A stretch of 64,000 nt of DNA from Mytilus trossulus (taxonomy: Eukaryota > Mollusca > Bivalvia > Mytilida > Mytilidae): positions 56,047,431 through 56,111,430 of the forward strand of contig NC_086381.1 of assembly GCF_036588685.1 (NCBI RefSeq). Direction: 5' to 3'. How positions within the stretch are numbered: the first letter of the stretch is position 1; every line of letters starts with the position of its first letter. Positions 43,996 through 55,200 of the stretch are shown piece by piece. A model generated the notes under the pieces. The model was not told where the DNA came from. It did not search any database and worked only from the letters and a program-made list of their open reading frames with translations. Position numbers and translations under genes: made by a program.

Positions 43996-45009
43996 GTAGT
44001 TCAACCAATAAATACCTAAATACAAAATGTACACCCACACTTCTTTTAAAATAGAACACATGATAGAATAAAGTTGTTGTTGTCACAGCATGCACTTAAC
44101 CTTCATGTAGTAAAATTCAAACAAACTGACACAGCACAGATGTATTTCTTAATTGATTAAGGAGTGACTTGTATCCACCTACATGTATGTTTTAACCGAT
44201 TAATTGATAATAGACTTGTAATGCAATCACATTCCTTTTAACACAATTGCTTCCAGAGTACATGCACACTGAATGTAGCCAACTGAATTTGATATTGTAT
44301 TCGTATGTTGTACACATACACCATTGTCGTGGTTTGGGGTGGGGTGAGGTTGAGCGCTAAAGTATAACGTATGTGTTTACCCCACCACATTTCAAGAGGG
44401 CCTTTCATTCAGTGATTGCTTATAGTTGAAGTCAATACGGTGACTTATAGTTAACTTTAAATGTGATATATGGACCGTACCAGAGCTTTGCTTTTGGTGG
44501 GGTTAGTGTTATAAAATTGCTTTTTTCTTTGTAGTGTTTTGCAGCTAGTTTTTTCTCATGTCTTTTTCTTTCTTTTCTTTTTGCAGTGGTTTTGTCAAAC
44601 ATTTGTAAGCGATTCTTTTTATGATTAATTTTAATTACTGAAAGAGTTTGGCCCATATCCTACATTTGATTCATTAATAACAATGTTATGTAAACATTTA
44701 TATTCTCAAAGCGTAGATGTGCAGAATTCTTAGATTTAAACTTCTTGTTTTTAAAAGTAGAAAAAAAAAAAAAAACTCCGAGGAAAATTCAAAAAGATCC
44801 TAATCAAATGGCAAAATCAAAATTTAATGATAAAATACACCAAACGAATGGACAAAAACTGTCATATTCCTGACTTGGTACAGACATTTTCTTATGTTGA
44901 GAAATATGGATTCAACCTGGATTCATAGCTAGCTAAACAGCTCACTTGTATATAAACCTCTCACTTAAGTTTCAGAGTTGCATTCATTATCATTGAACTA
45001 GTATATATT
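43996..45009. other. No gene seen
   Basis: AT-rich; minor mussel-repeat fragment near 44395-44460. No supportable coding region. Confidence 0.4.
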
Positions 45010-45165
45010 TGTTTAGGGGCCAGCTAAAGAACGCCTCCGGGTGCGGGAACTTCTCGTTGCATCTCGTTGCATTGAAGACCTGTTGGTGACCTTCTGCTGT
45101 TGTCTGCTCTATGGTCGGGTTGTTGTCTCTTTGGCACATTCCCGATTTCCATTCTAAATTTTATT
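45010..45165 (+). repeat. Dispersed repeat family 3, plus copy
   Basis: TGTTTAGGGGCCAGCTAAAG to TTCCCGATTTCCATTCTAAA, with an internal GTTGTTGTCTCTTTGGCACA. Confidence 0.75.
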
Positions 45166-45294
45166 CAGTTCTATTTTTCAAGAATATGACTTCAGAATCT
45201 GTATTTCTGTTAATTTATTTAATTTTTAGATTATCGGACAGTACTAAATTGGTATAAAACATATTACAATAATTATATTTTGTTTTGTTAATAG

Positions 45295-45459
45295 GTCCAG
45301 GATGAGGACGATTTTGCAACCGAACAACACAAACCGGCTTCCAAAAAAATGAAATATGTTTGGAGGACCTTGGAAATCGTCATAATAACATCGATAGTCT
45401 TACTAATAAGTTTCATAATACGAAAAGCCATTGGAAGTAAATATTTGCATCCTGCATAA
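45295..45459 (+). CDS. Possible exon encoding a transmembrane segment
   Basis: An acceptor-like TTTTGTTTTGTTAATAG precedes a 55-codon frame. Its first 20 residues are polar and acidic then lysine-rich (…DEDDFATEQ…KKMK), followed by one hydrophobic span (about residues 25-44, IVIITSIVLLISFII) and a basic end. A donor-like GGAA|GTAAAT occurs at 45437; otherwise the frame stops at TAA 45457-45459. The codon content looks less AT-forced than the surroundings. It could be an exon of a single-pass membrane protein whose other exons are outside the recognisable sequence, or chance. I recognise no family. Confidence 0.25.
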   Translation, partial: VQDEDDFATEQHKPASKKMKYVWRTLEIVIITSIVLLISFIIRKAIGSKYLHPA

Positions 45460-46916
45460 TACATTTGTATAATTATAATTAATGAGAACACAGTGCGGAG
45501 AGCGTTTAAAGCTAGTGCTGGAATACACATATACATGTACACAGACGAGTATGACAATTGCCAAACATGAACAAGAAAATAGCAAACTAAAGCTAGAAAT
45601 CCGTATATTATTTATATCTATTTGTTTTTCATTTACTTGAAATGATTATTGATGATTTTTATCTTTATTGCTTGTTTGTTTGTTTTTAAAATAATTTTTT
45701 AATGTCAAATTCGAGTGTTAGTGTTGGTATGTTGTTTTCAAAATCCTTTTAAATAACCACTTGGCATTTTATTCCACGATGGTTACTTGTATATATTATA
45801 AACACGGCATTTAGGGGTCAGAAAAAAAGACAATATAAAAAAGAAGATGTGGTATGATTGCCAATGAGACAAGTCAGATCAGACTCAGAGCTTAATAAAT
45901 TTTTTTTTGTTATGTGAAGAATTTCGGTGTTGCTTTAATATCTTTTAATTTTATGTTTAAGATATTTACAGTTTTTTCATACTAGCTAGCCAAAGGGACA
46001 ATTAAGAACTTGGCATATTGTATATACAGCTGAACATTGTTCAATTTCGAATATGAATAGTCCTTTAAATGTCTCTTAATTATTAATATCGTCTGGTTGC
46101 TGTCTTAATTATTAACGTAGCTAAAGTACTAATATCAAAATAAAGTGTAATCGTACATATCATTGGCCCGCATTTTGATACTAGTAAATGCTTGATTTAT
46201 TGCCAATTACTTCATGTCCAGTGGCGAATATTACATACATGTTCAGGACGTGAACAAAGTTACACTAAATATAATAGAAAGGTTTGATAATTTAGATTGT
46301 ATGGGATAAAGGTCAAAGAAAAATTGACTACCATTAGAACATCAGGATATATTGGATATTGACAGATCATTTGCTCTATAACAGGCCGCCCACGAGCCCT
46401 TCAAAGAGCTGTTGCAGTGGTTTTCAAACTGCAGAAGCGTGACACTTTTAAATTATTCTAATTGACTGACTGGGCGTGGGTGCGCTGTACATCCCTCACA
46501 TTAGACGCCTATTTTGGTAAAGGTTTTGCTACCGATCGGAAGGTGACTTAAGTGACCATATTGCTATTCCCGAGTCACCATAAGAGGTGATACCAGTAAA
46601 TGAGTATCATTTACAATCTGAAGGTTTTATTGGCATTCAGTTTTGACCTCAGCCCATCTGACGTTTACAATGTACATGTACGTGACTGAGAGAAATCGAT
46701 AACTCGTACTTCATGAACTAAACTCCGGAATGTTAACATATTCAGACCTTGTTCATAATATGAAACAGGTGTTGGCGCGATAGGAATTTTTAATTTCAAG
46801 AATTTAAAAATAGAAAATACATGATTTTATATTTTGACAGATATTGTTTTCTTAACCTTTCAATTTAAAAAAAATAAACTGATAGTAAGCTGATGAAAAA
46901 TATTTCCATGAATAAG
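45460..46916. other. No gene seen
   Basis: AT-rich; mussel-repeat fragment near 45835-45880. No coding signal. Confidence 0.4.
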
Positions 46917-47087
46917 GAGTCAGAGGAGGATTTAGGGGGGGGGGGGGGGGTGGGCAGGCCCCCCTTTTTTGGGAAAAAAATGGTTGCTTTTATAGGGAAT
47001 TATTGAAGTGTGACTGGAGCAGGCCCCGTCTTAGGTCAGTCAGTGGGCTCCCACTTATGTAAATTTCTGGATCAACCACTGGCAGTG
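46917..47087. repeat. MITE-like family 2 copy with G-run
   Basis: Starts AGAGGAGGATTTAGGG with a long G homopolymer and ends TTTCTGGATCAACCACTGG. Same orientation as 16345. The G-run length is prone to sequencing error. Confidence 0.65.
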
Positions 47088-50000
47088 CCTTCATAAGACA
47101 GCAGCACGACAACTGATACATAAAAAAATCAGCTGGAGGCAGCAACAAACATATTTGTGCATACATAGATCTGTTAGTTTTCTCGGTTGGATTGTTTTAC
47201 CGCTCTGTCATTTCGAGGCCAATTATAGCTTACTATGTGGTATGGGTGTTGCAGGCCGCAGGGTTCTAAAGTTGTTAGTACAAGCAGAAAAATGCATTCT
47301 ATGTTAATATTAAGTTATTAACACCAACTTCTTTGTTTATTATCACCATTTTGATTAGGCGACACCAAACATGATCGCTATATACGCGTCACTAAATGTA
47401 GATACATGTATATTCGATTTGCAAAAGTGAAACTTATTTGGGAAAAACTAGACCAATTTAGAAAAATAAATATATTTAAGTAGAAGAAGAAAAAAACCCA
47501 ACCATTTGAATAAGGGGAGAGGGGAAGCGGAGGAATTTTTCTTTACAATTGCATATGCTGTTGCACTAATTTGTTCTACCACGCGGGAATCTTTTTTCAC
47601 ATTTTTACACATTCAATTAACTACAATTCTTCACTTCAAACTTATCACTTAACTTTTTTTTAATTTATTTAAAGATAAGAGGACTAAAAAAAAAACATTT
47701 TTCGACGACAGAGCGAGAGAGAGAAAAGCCTTTGCAATTACACACATGTCAAACATAGTCTTTATGAAAGATAGTTTTACGTTATATATGGTCTGGTTAA
47801 TTCACTGAAAACTGAAAATTTATGAGACCTTCGACACTGAACTTTTGTAAGAGAAGGCTCACAAAAGTATGATACAATAGCTTTGACGTGCACATTGTGT
47901 CTTCGATGCTACATGTATGATGAATATAAAAAAATGTGGAAATAATTGTGTTGACCCGTTAACCTGAGGGAAAATAGTACACAGAACAAAGCAGTCTCCC
48001 GAAAATACTTCTCCCTTGATATCAACCTCCCGACACGAATGAATTTATTGTGCAAACATAATAATTATTTTAAATAAACGATCTACATTTGTATATTTGT
48101 GTTTTGTCATTTCATTGCACTTTTGTAATTCTTCGGTTGTGTAACTTTACATGCAGTCATTTCCTGAACAACACAATTGAACGCGGAAGTACACAATATC
48201 CTGATGGAGTCCTTTGGTTTTCTTGCAGACTTTAAGTACTTTTATAAGCGCATTAAGAGAAGCATTTGTAATAATGCTCTTGTAAAGAGACGTTTTACTA
48301 ATAATCGTATTACTTAGTATTTACAATCTTCTGACGTCACACAAGCTAAGAAGTCCTAAATGAATTACAAATACGAATAATTACAATGTATATACGCTTA
48401 TTCCGCGTGAAATGAAACCGAAATATATTAAAATGCTTCCAGTTTTTGCTGATGTTCGTGAAGAGCTCTCCATCTTTAGTGAACTGTGTTGTGCTTTGTG
48501 TAATGTTTTATTTCTGTTTTTTCTGTTGGACTTTTTCTTTCTTATCCATGGAATTGTCAGTTTATTTTCGATTTCTGAGTTTGGATGTCATTTTTGTATC
48601 ATTCGGCTCTCTTTTCCTGTATATATTATATAAGTTTTGATGATCAAATTCTAAATTTCAGCTTGTCTTTTATTATTGTTAAGTTTTTTTATTGACAATG
48701 TAATGCTTTTGTTAATTTAAATATTTGTTCGGCCTTGCATTTCCCCGTTTCTCAGCCTCATCCCTATCTCGTTGATATGTCAAGGCAATGTACTATTATT
48801 GTCTATGTACAAAACGTTTTCATTACCAAACGGGTTTTCGAGATGACAATTTTCAATCTTTCCTATTCTACGTTCTATCTGTAAAAAAACCACGACCAAA
48901 ATAGATTGGAGAAAAAATAATCAAGTGTACACGTGTTTTTTCTTCAGGATTCGTCGTGTGATGAGGTCAATGGTATCACCTAATTACTTATTCTGCCATA
49001 TACATTTTTGATACACTCTTAACACGGTTGCAACGTGTGGAGTATGATCTTCTTACCCTTCCGGATCGATATACCGGAGCACCGAACTATAAGATCACCC
49101 CTAGATTTTCGTGGGATCCGTGCTGCTCTGTCTTTAGTTACATGTACATGCATTTGTATTGTGTTTTTTGTACTGTTGTTTGTCTGTTTGTACTGTTTTA
49201 AGCCATGGCGTTGTTAGTTTGTTTTCGACTTTTTAGTTTGAATGTTCCTCTGGTACATTTCGCCTGTCTTTAATTAGAATAAATTGCAACCCAATTCTGG
49301 TCCTGATAGATTGCACTACACTGGTTGACCGATTTCTATTATACTTATTCCAATATAAACCAGGAAACTTTGTAATCGGAAATCAATTTGACTGAATATA
49401 GTTTCGTATTTATAGACTTGAGCCCCTTAATGTACGCAAAAAAAATGTTAAACACCTATATCCTATTATTTAGTTATGCATATACAAATAAGGAAATCGG
49501 TAACAACGGAAAATGGCACAGATATTTATACATGAAAGAATAATTGAAAAGCTTTATCAATATAAAATGATTGGTTATTGTCATTAACTAGATTCTTCAT
49601 GTAAGCTAATAAATGGAAGAGATTTGAAATTCTGAGATGTGTCACCGATATATATATATATATAAATGTTGTTGATTATTTAAGAAAAAAACTACACTTT
49701 AAATCCTTGGCATTTGAATTTTGTATCTTTTTTAATGTCCAGAAATGTAAGATTATTTGGAAATCCTGGATTTTTATCCAAACAGATGAATTCATGATTG
49801 TCTCAACCTAGACAGTTGTGTGTTCTAGTAAGTCCGTACAAAACCAAAGAATAACTGTGTAATCCATTGCTTCTCCACCAAGAAGACAAGAGCAAATAAT
49901 GGGCCGGATTTAGTCGAAATCATGTGACTTGGTAGATTGACAATGCTTTCTTTATGGTTTTAAAACAATACCAGTTAACGGTTCTGTTTACATCAATTTA

Positions 50001-50250
50001 GAATGTCACCGTCCTCAATAAACATGCAATGCTTAAGCTTTATAAAAAAATGCTTATATTAAGTGAGTGGTTTTTCGAAAATGAACGTACCGCTTTCATA
50101 TACTATAGACTAAGTAACAACCTGATTTTTACTTATTATAATAAACAATTCGCGCAAAACATACAAATATGGTACACAGCAACCAACGCAAACCCTGTTA
50201 CTCAACGAAGAAATATTTTGCAAATAGCAAAAGAAGGTTGTCATACCGTT
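47088..50250. other. No gene seen; dispersed-repeat family 4 copies
   Basis: Family-4 repeats at about 48480-48600 and 49020-49275 (CATGGCGTTGTTAGTTTG, TTTTTAGTTTGAATG) relate to 22890-23190. TA microsatellite near 49650. A 90-codon frame at 50029-50301 has no recognised domain and runs into the TIR of the next element. Confidence 0.45.
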
Positions 50251-51131
50251 ATGGCACGCGGGAACAACATAAATGAGATAATCACAATTTATCGGGGATA
50301 ATGATAGATTATCGGTCGACCATTATAGATGTACGGCGTAAAGTATAGTTTACGGTTGTAAATGCATTTACGGAATTATCGTCGACAATCTATCATTATC
50401 GATGATAAATGCATTAACAGTCGACAATCTATAATAAAGCAACGCGGGAACCACATTATTGGATAAGAACAGTTTAACGGGCGATTCGTAAATGCATTTA
50501 CGCCCTGTTTTCGATAGCAATTCATATGTACCCAATCACAATAGGTTATCGACAATGCTAATTAATTTCGTCCAATCATATTCATCGATTCAAATGACAA
50601 CACATTTAAGTCAAATTGATCGTCTAGTTAGATCTCAACAACCGACAATTAATAGTATTTTAAAAGATTTGAATACTGTTAATCTGTAAAAATTGAGACG
50701 AAATTAATTACATGCAAGTTTGCAGTTATTATTTTTTTTACGTTTGCAACAGAGAACAACAGACAGGAATCCTGGGAATATTAATTATTATACTTATAAT
50801 AATTTTACAAAGTTAATAAGTTATAACTGGCACTAATTTCATATACATGGCAAGTCGTTGTAGAATAATTTACTTTCTATTTATCAATATAAATGCATCA
50901 TTTATCACTTTTAATATAACAAAATATTTTTTTTTATATCAAATATTTAATACTAAAGAAGCATTTTTTTTTTTATATTAACAGAGACATAAATATATAT
51001 GTACCGTGACATATATTGTTTTACCGAATGGAATAACATAGTATTGCCCAGTGCTTCTGTTTAAATAAAGTAATTTGTTTAGCATTTGTTTAGTTGTAAA
51101 AACAATTACCAAGTGATAATCCATCGGCACG

Positions 51132-51259
51132 GGACGTTTGCGCTTTTTCATAGGACATTTGCGCTTTTTTTTGTGGACACTTGCGCTTCTAAACATAGGA
51201 CATTTGCGCTTTTTAAAAATGGACTTTTGCGCTTTTTACATAGGACATTTGCGCTTTTT
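51132..51259 (+). repeat. Left terminal array of element B
   Basis: Six copies of GGACATTTGCGCTTTTT start at 51132, 51153, 51175, 51198, 51221 and 51243: spacings 21, 22, 23, 23, 22. Variants are G-for-A in the first and ACAC in the third. Confidence 0.92.
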
Positions 51260-51452
51260 TATATTTATGACATCCCAATCTTTTATCCGGGTTTAGCCTG
51301 GCAGAGTTAAAGTCATTCTTTATGGTTAAAAGTTTTAAAAATCATTTCATAGCACATTCATGTCATATCACATTGTTGATATATGTTTAAAAGTTTATGT
51401 ACAGATAAAAGGAGACATTCTTAAGAAATTAAATTAGGTACTGTCATCACAA

Positions 51453-51768
51453 TTACATGTCAGTTTTAGGTTGATATTTGAAGCCCAATAAGTGAACAAA
51501 TTTTGCTCTTGTTATCTGTCCTGATTGGTACTTAGCCCACATCTCAAATAAATGATCGAGTTTCTCATTCTCAATTCTTGATTGGGAAGCCTGTTCATCA
51601 ATATACCAAATCTTAATATAATTTACTGACTGTTGTTCAATAATGCTCTTCAAAAATATAAAAATGGCAGGATGAGTCATGTAAAACTGTGCATTGTAGT
51701 GAGCATGGAATGATTCTGGACCATTTGCTGTACGCTTACTGTATGATGGCTGTTCAGCCTATAATATT
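51453..51768 (-). pseudogene. Transposase C-terminal remnant of element B
   Basis: Minus-strand reading contains KRTANGPESFHAHYNAQFY followed by MTHPAIFIFLKS and a tail similar to element A's C-terminus (IKIWYIDEQA against IKMRYMDTPA). It carries the putative third catalytic Glu. A TAG lies just upstream (about 51769), and the two Asp-bearing blocks are missing, so it is only a fragment. Confidence 0.82.
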
Positions 51769-51803
51769 CTTCTCATTAAGATTACAGGTAGTCGACTATA
51801 GGT

Positions 51804-51922
51804 AAAAAGCGCAAATGTCCGGTCAGTTTAATACAGGTGAATCAAAATTAAAAGCGCAAATGTCCATAGTATTTGAAGCGCAAATGTCCTATCATTTTAC
51901 AGTTAAAAAAGCGCAAATGTCC
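51804..51922 (-). repeat. Right terminal array of element B
   Basis: Four inverted copies AAAAGCGCAAATGTCC end at 51820, 51865, 51889 and 51922. Gaps are 45 (about two periods), 24 and 33 bp. Confidence 0.9.
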
Positions 51923-52530
51923 TGTGCCCTAATCCATTTAGAACTTCACCTCCAGCTTAATTTCAGGTGATTGGAGGGCAATAAATTGCGCAATCGCACA
52001 CCTGTAAATCCAGTCACAACTCGGGCTACAGAACTAATTATTGGAAAATCGGACACATATAATTTCACTGTGTAATTAAGTAGCAAACCTTAGCAAATAA
52101 ATACGGTACAGAAAAGTTTCTTGCAATATCAACTGATCATTACAAGATTTTAATTTTTAAATTAAAAGAAAAGCCGAGAAAGTAACTTTTTATTTGTTTG
52201 GTGTATAAAATGACCATAAATCCACTTCTTCATGGTATGGGATCAATATTTCTGACCTGACACTACGTACTTTTTATTGCTTTATTCTATAGAAATTAAT
52301 GTGCAATGTTTCGGGTTCTTTCAGGAATTTCCCCAGGTAAACCCTCATCAGAGGCCGACAGGTACTGTCTAGTGAATATCTAATTGTACATAATTAAATC
52401 AAGAGAAAAAAATGAGATCAATTCATGTACACGATGAAACACTTTTAAAGAAAGTAAGCCTCACAACTTAAACTCGAAAGAATCAAACTATTTTAATTTT
52501 GAAGAATTATAACCAATGAATCGGCGTTTT

Positions 52531-52652
52531 ACGTTTCCGCAAATTGGCATTACTTTTCCGCGAAAAAAAGATGACGTTTCCGGAAAAAAAAGTTTACGTT
52601 TCCGCAAATAAATATCTTACTTTTCCGGAAAAAAAAGTAACTATTCCGCAAA
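52531..52652 (+). repeat. Left terminal array of element C
   Basis: Six motifs start at 52531, 52552, 52574, 52596, 52619 and 52640: spacings 21, 22, 22, 23, 21. Consensus ACGTTTCCGCAAA; some copies have CCGGAAA or ACTTTTCC. Confidence 0.92.
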
Positions 52653-52839
52653 TAATTAAGGAATACCTATTGATCGAAAGCAAAGCTATAATAAAAAATA
52701 AATATGTATTAAGTTAAAGGTCATCATAACATGTAAGTAAAATACATCATTAAAATGTATGAAAACGTATGTTCAAAAATATCTTGATATGAGTACATAA
52801 GTCAGTTCTGGCAGAATGTTTGTTGCCAACACGTCGTAC

Positions 52840-53300
52840 AAAGTCCATTATAGCACATTCACAGTTTACAAATTTTGTATTTTGTTCAGGAAGGAAGTCC
52901 ATCTTCTCCTTTTCATATTTCCGAACGGGTGCTTTTACATGTAGTTTGAGTTCTCATCTTTATGGAAGATGTTGTCTTCAGTTTCAATAACACATCGACA
53001 AAGACAAATATGGTAGGATGGCTAGCGTAAAACTGCTCGTTCAGGTAGGCAAGAAAAGACTCGACACCATTCATTGTTCTCTTTTCCTCGGGGTCAGGGG
53101 TGATGCCCAAATGGTTGGTGGTAAATCTCAATTGCCATCTATATAAAATTCCAATATATAATCGGCAGACCTCATGCATTTATCGTCAGATGGAGCATCG
53201 GTAATTTATTCAACAAAGCATTCCTCAATCATGTCAGTTGGCAAGTAAGACAAATCAAAGATTTCTCAATGAGGTTTAACTCATCATTACCCGAGTCAGT
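52840..53300 (-). pseudogene. Transposase C-terminal pseudogene of element C
   Basis: From the minus strand: LSYLPTDMIEECFVE then a TAA, then ITDAPSDDKCMRSADYILE, a frame change, then KRTMNGVESFLAYLNEQFY (putative catalytic Glu block) and ASHPTIFVFVDVLLKLK. After a stop, another frame reads APVRKYEKEKMDFLPEQ. These blocks line up in order with the element A pseudogene. The two Asp blocks are absent. At least one frameshift and two stops. Confidence 0.82.
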
Positions 53301-53416
53301 AGTTATATCTAGTAAATTGTAGCTATACTGAGATCAGAACATTTTCTTTATTAAAAATAGAAAATAAATAATTTATCATATATGTACATTCAAATCTTTA
53401 TAATTTACCAGGTAAA

Positions 53417-53509
53417 TTTGCGGAAAAGTAATGAAAACAAATTGCGGAAACGTATATTTTAAATTTGCGGAAACGTAGTATTGGGACTTTGAAAAATTAG
53501 CGGAAATGC
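53417..53509 (-). repeat. Right terminal array of element C
   Basis: Four inverted motifs TTTGCGGAAACGT-like start at 53417, 53441, 53464 and 53497: spacings 24, 23, 33 bp. Confidence 0.9.
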
Positions 53510-53555
53510 AATACGCCCCAATGAATATCTGTAGACAGAATATATCCAAAAACAA

Positions 53556-54076
53556 ATTTTGTACTAGTTGCTATTGTTTCTAATAATTCTCATAATGAGT
53601 AAAGGAATTAAATTCAAATAGTTGTACATTTTGTTCACCGTCTTCTTTGAATATATTAAATCCATCATTTCTCGTTCTTTTTTGCAATTTGATATTATTT
53701 TTGTAAGATATTGCTTTATTTCATTGTTTATTATTATGGTCATTGTCAAATATAGCAACATCAGATTTTGTACTAGTTGCTATTGTTTCTAATAATTCTC
53801 GTAATGAGTAAAGGAATTAAATTCAAATAGTTGTACATTTTGTTCACCGTCTTCTTTGAATATATTAAATCCATCATTTCTCGTTCTTTTTTGCAATTTG
53901 ATATTATTTTTGTAAGATATTGCTTTATTTCATTGTTTATTATTATGGTCATTGTCAAATATAGCAACATCAGATATTTGCATGAAGGCAACTTATTTGC
54001 ATATAGGCTATTTGTTTATTATTATGGTCATTGTCAAATATAGCAACATCAGATATTTGCAGGAAGGCAACTTCAC
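53556..54076 (+). repeat. 209-bp tandem duplication plus partial third copy
   Basis: 53556-53764 and 53765-53973 differ at about one base (CATAATGAG versus CGTAATGAG). A third partial copy, starting within the unit at TTGTTTATTATTATGG, covers about 54010-54055, with ATATTTGCA(T/G)GAAGGCAACTT repeated after it. Near-identity implies a recent event or an assembly duplication. Confidence 0.85.
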
Positions 54077-55200
54077 CCATTAAAACGTCAACGATCTGTT
54101 GTATAATAAGAGCATTACTTCCATAGGTAGCTCATTGACAATCATATTATTTGTAATCAGGTTGCATGTTACCTTCTAAGGTTTGATACGATTGGCGAAG
54201 AATTAAATATTGTTGGGTGCTTAAATCCCAGTGGCAAGTATCTCATTTATGTGTAGGATGATGATATAGTAATGATCTAAGGTTGTTTGCTATTATAGTA
54301 GTATAACTTCTATAGTTCACTGACAATCATATTAGTTTCCATGTTACCTTCAATGGTTTGAAATAGTGATGACATATTGATTGTTGGTTGCTTAAGGGCA
54401 TACGATACAGTTTTGATCCTGTATTTACAAGTTCATGAAAATTTGCAAATAGGCTATTTTTTACCCGATTAAATCAAATATGTAATAAAAAATATACCTT
54501 CATGTGCTACTTTTTGAGTAAAATGAGGTCGAAATTTTGTATATTCTTACTGTTGAACAGTCACGAATTAATTATTGATTATAACATTCTTAAAAAAAAC
54601 TTTTATTTCTTTTCCCCTGATATGTCAACGTTTATTGGGGCCAGTTGTTATAGAAATTTAACTTCTGACACTTTTTAGCAATATAACAGGTAAACCTGTG
54701 ATAATCTAGACACCTGTAATATGTATTTACCTGTAAAATCAAACCTTTTAGAGAAAAAATACAAATATACATGTATATGATAATAAAAGGTATTTTACTT
54801 TGTAAACGATAGAGAAAACAAAACTTGTTTAAGTGTGGAACTTTTAAATTTTACAATTTATTCTTCAAGAAGCTTCAATATTCGTGGATTGAAAATTGGA
54901 AAATATGTTTCTCTTGTGTCCATTTTGTTGCACGAATAGTCCGATGCACTTTACCATCATAGTTAATACAAGGATGTCTCAATTTGTCCGAAATTTATTA
55001 TTTTTAAACACCTGTTGAACATGTTTTAGAAAGGGTACCTTTGGCTTTCAGGAATTAACTTCAAGGAATTAACTTCCAAAGAAAAAAGTTGACCGCCAAT
55101 CAAAATCGATTTTACAAATGGCTAGCAATTCCGATTTTATCTAAAATTATCAAATTTACGACTTGTGTTTTAATTCACTTGGTCGAGGTTAACTATCATT
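54077..55200. other. No gene seen
   Basis: AT-rich interior of the 50251-55405 element; two fragments of a dispersed family (TTGGGTGCTTAAATCCCAGT near 54213, and near 54384). Confidence 0.4.

Larger units (their letters stand above)
51125..51929 (-). mobile_element. MULE-like element B with GGACATTTGCGCTTTTT arrays
   Basis: Perfect 8-bp direct repeats TAATCCAT flank it (51117-51124, 51930-51937). Ends read CGGCACGGGACGTTTGCGC and, inverted, GGGCACAGGACATTTGCGC. Six array motifs at the left and four at the right point inward. Between them lies a minus-strand fragment of the same transposase as element A. At 805 bp it is a strongly deleted, non-autonomous copy. Confidence 0.9.
52522..53517 (-). 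mobile_element. MULE-like element C with ACGTTTCCGCAAA arrays
   Basis: Perfect 9-bp direct repeats CCAATGAAT flank it (52513-52521, 53518-53526). The left end is CGGCGTTTTACGTTTCCGC. The right end inverted is GGCGTATTGCATTTCCGC. Six motifs at the left and four at the right point inward. A broken minus-strand transposase of the same family as A lies between. 996 bp, non-autonomous. Confidence 0.9.

Noticed and set aside
51132-51922. CRISPR-like appearance of short repeats with similar-length spacers (also 586-773 and 52531-52652)
   Set aside because: Repeats are 10-17 bp and the spacing includes the repeat. The arrays occur as inverted pairs bounded by TSDs in an animal-type genome, with no cas genes.
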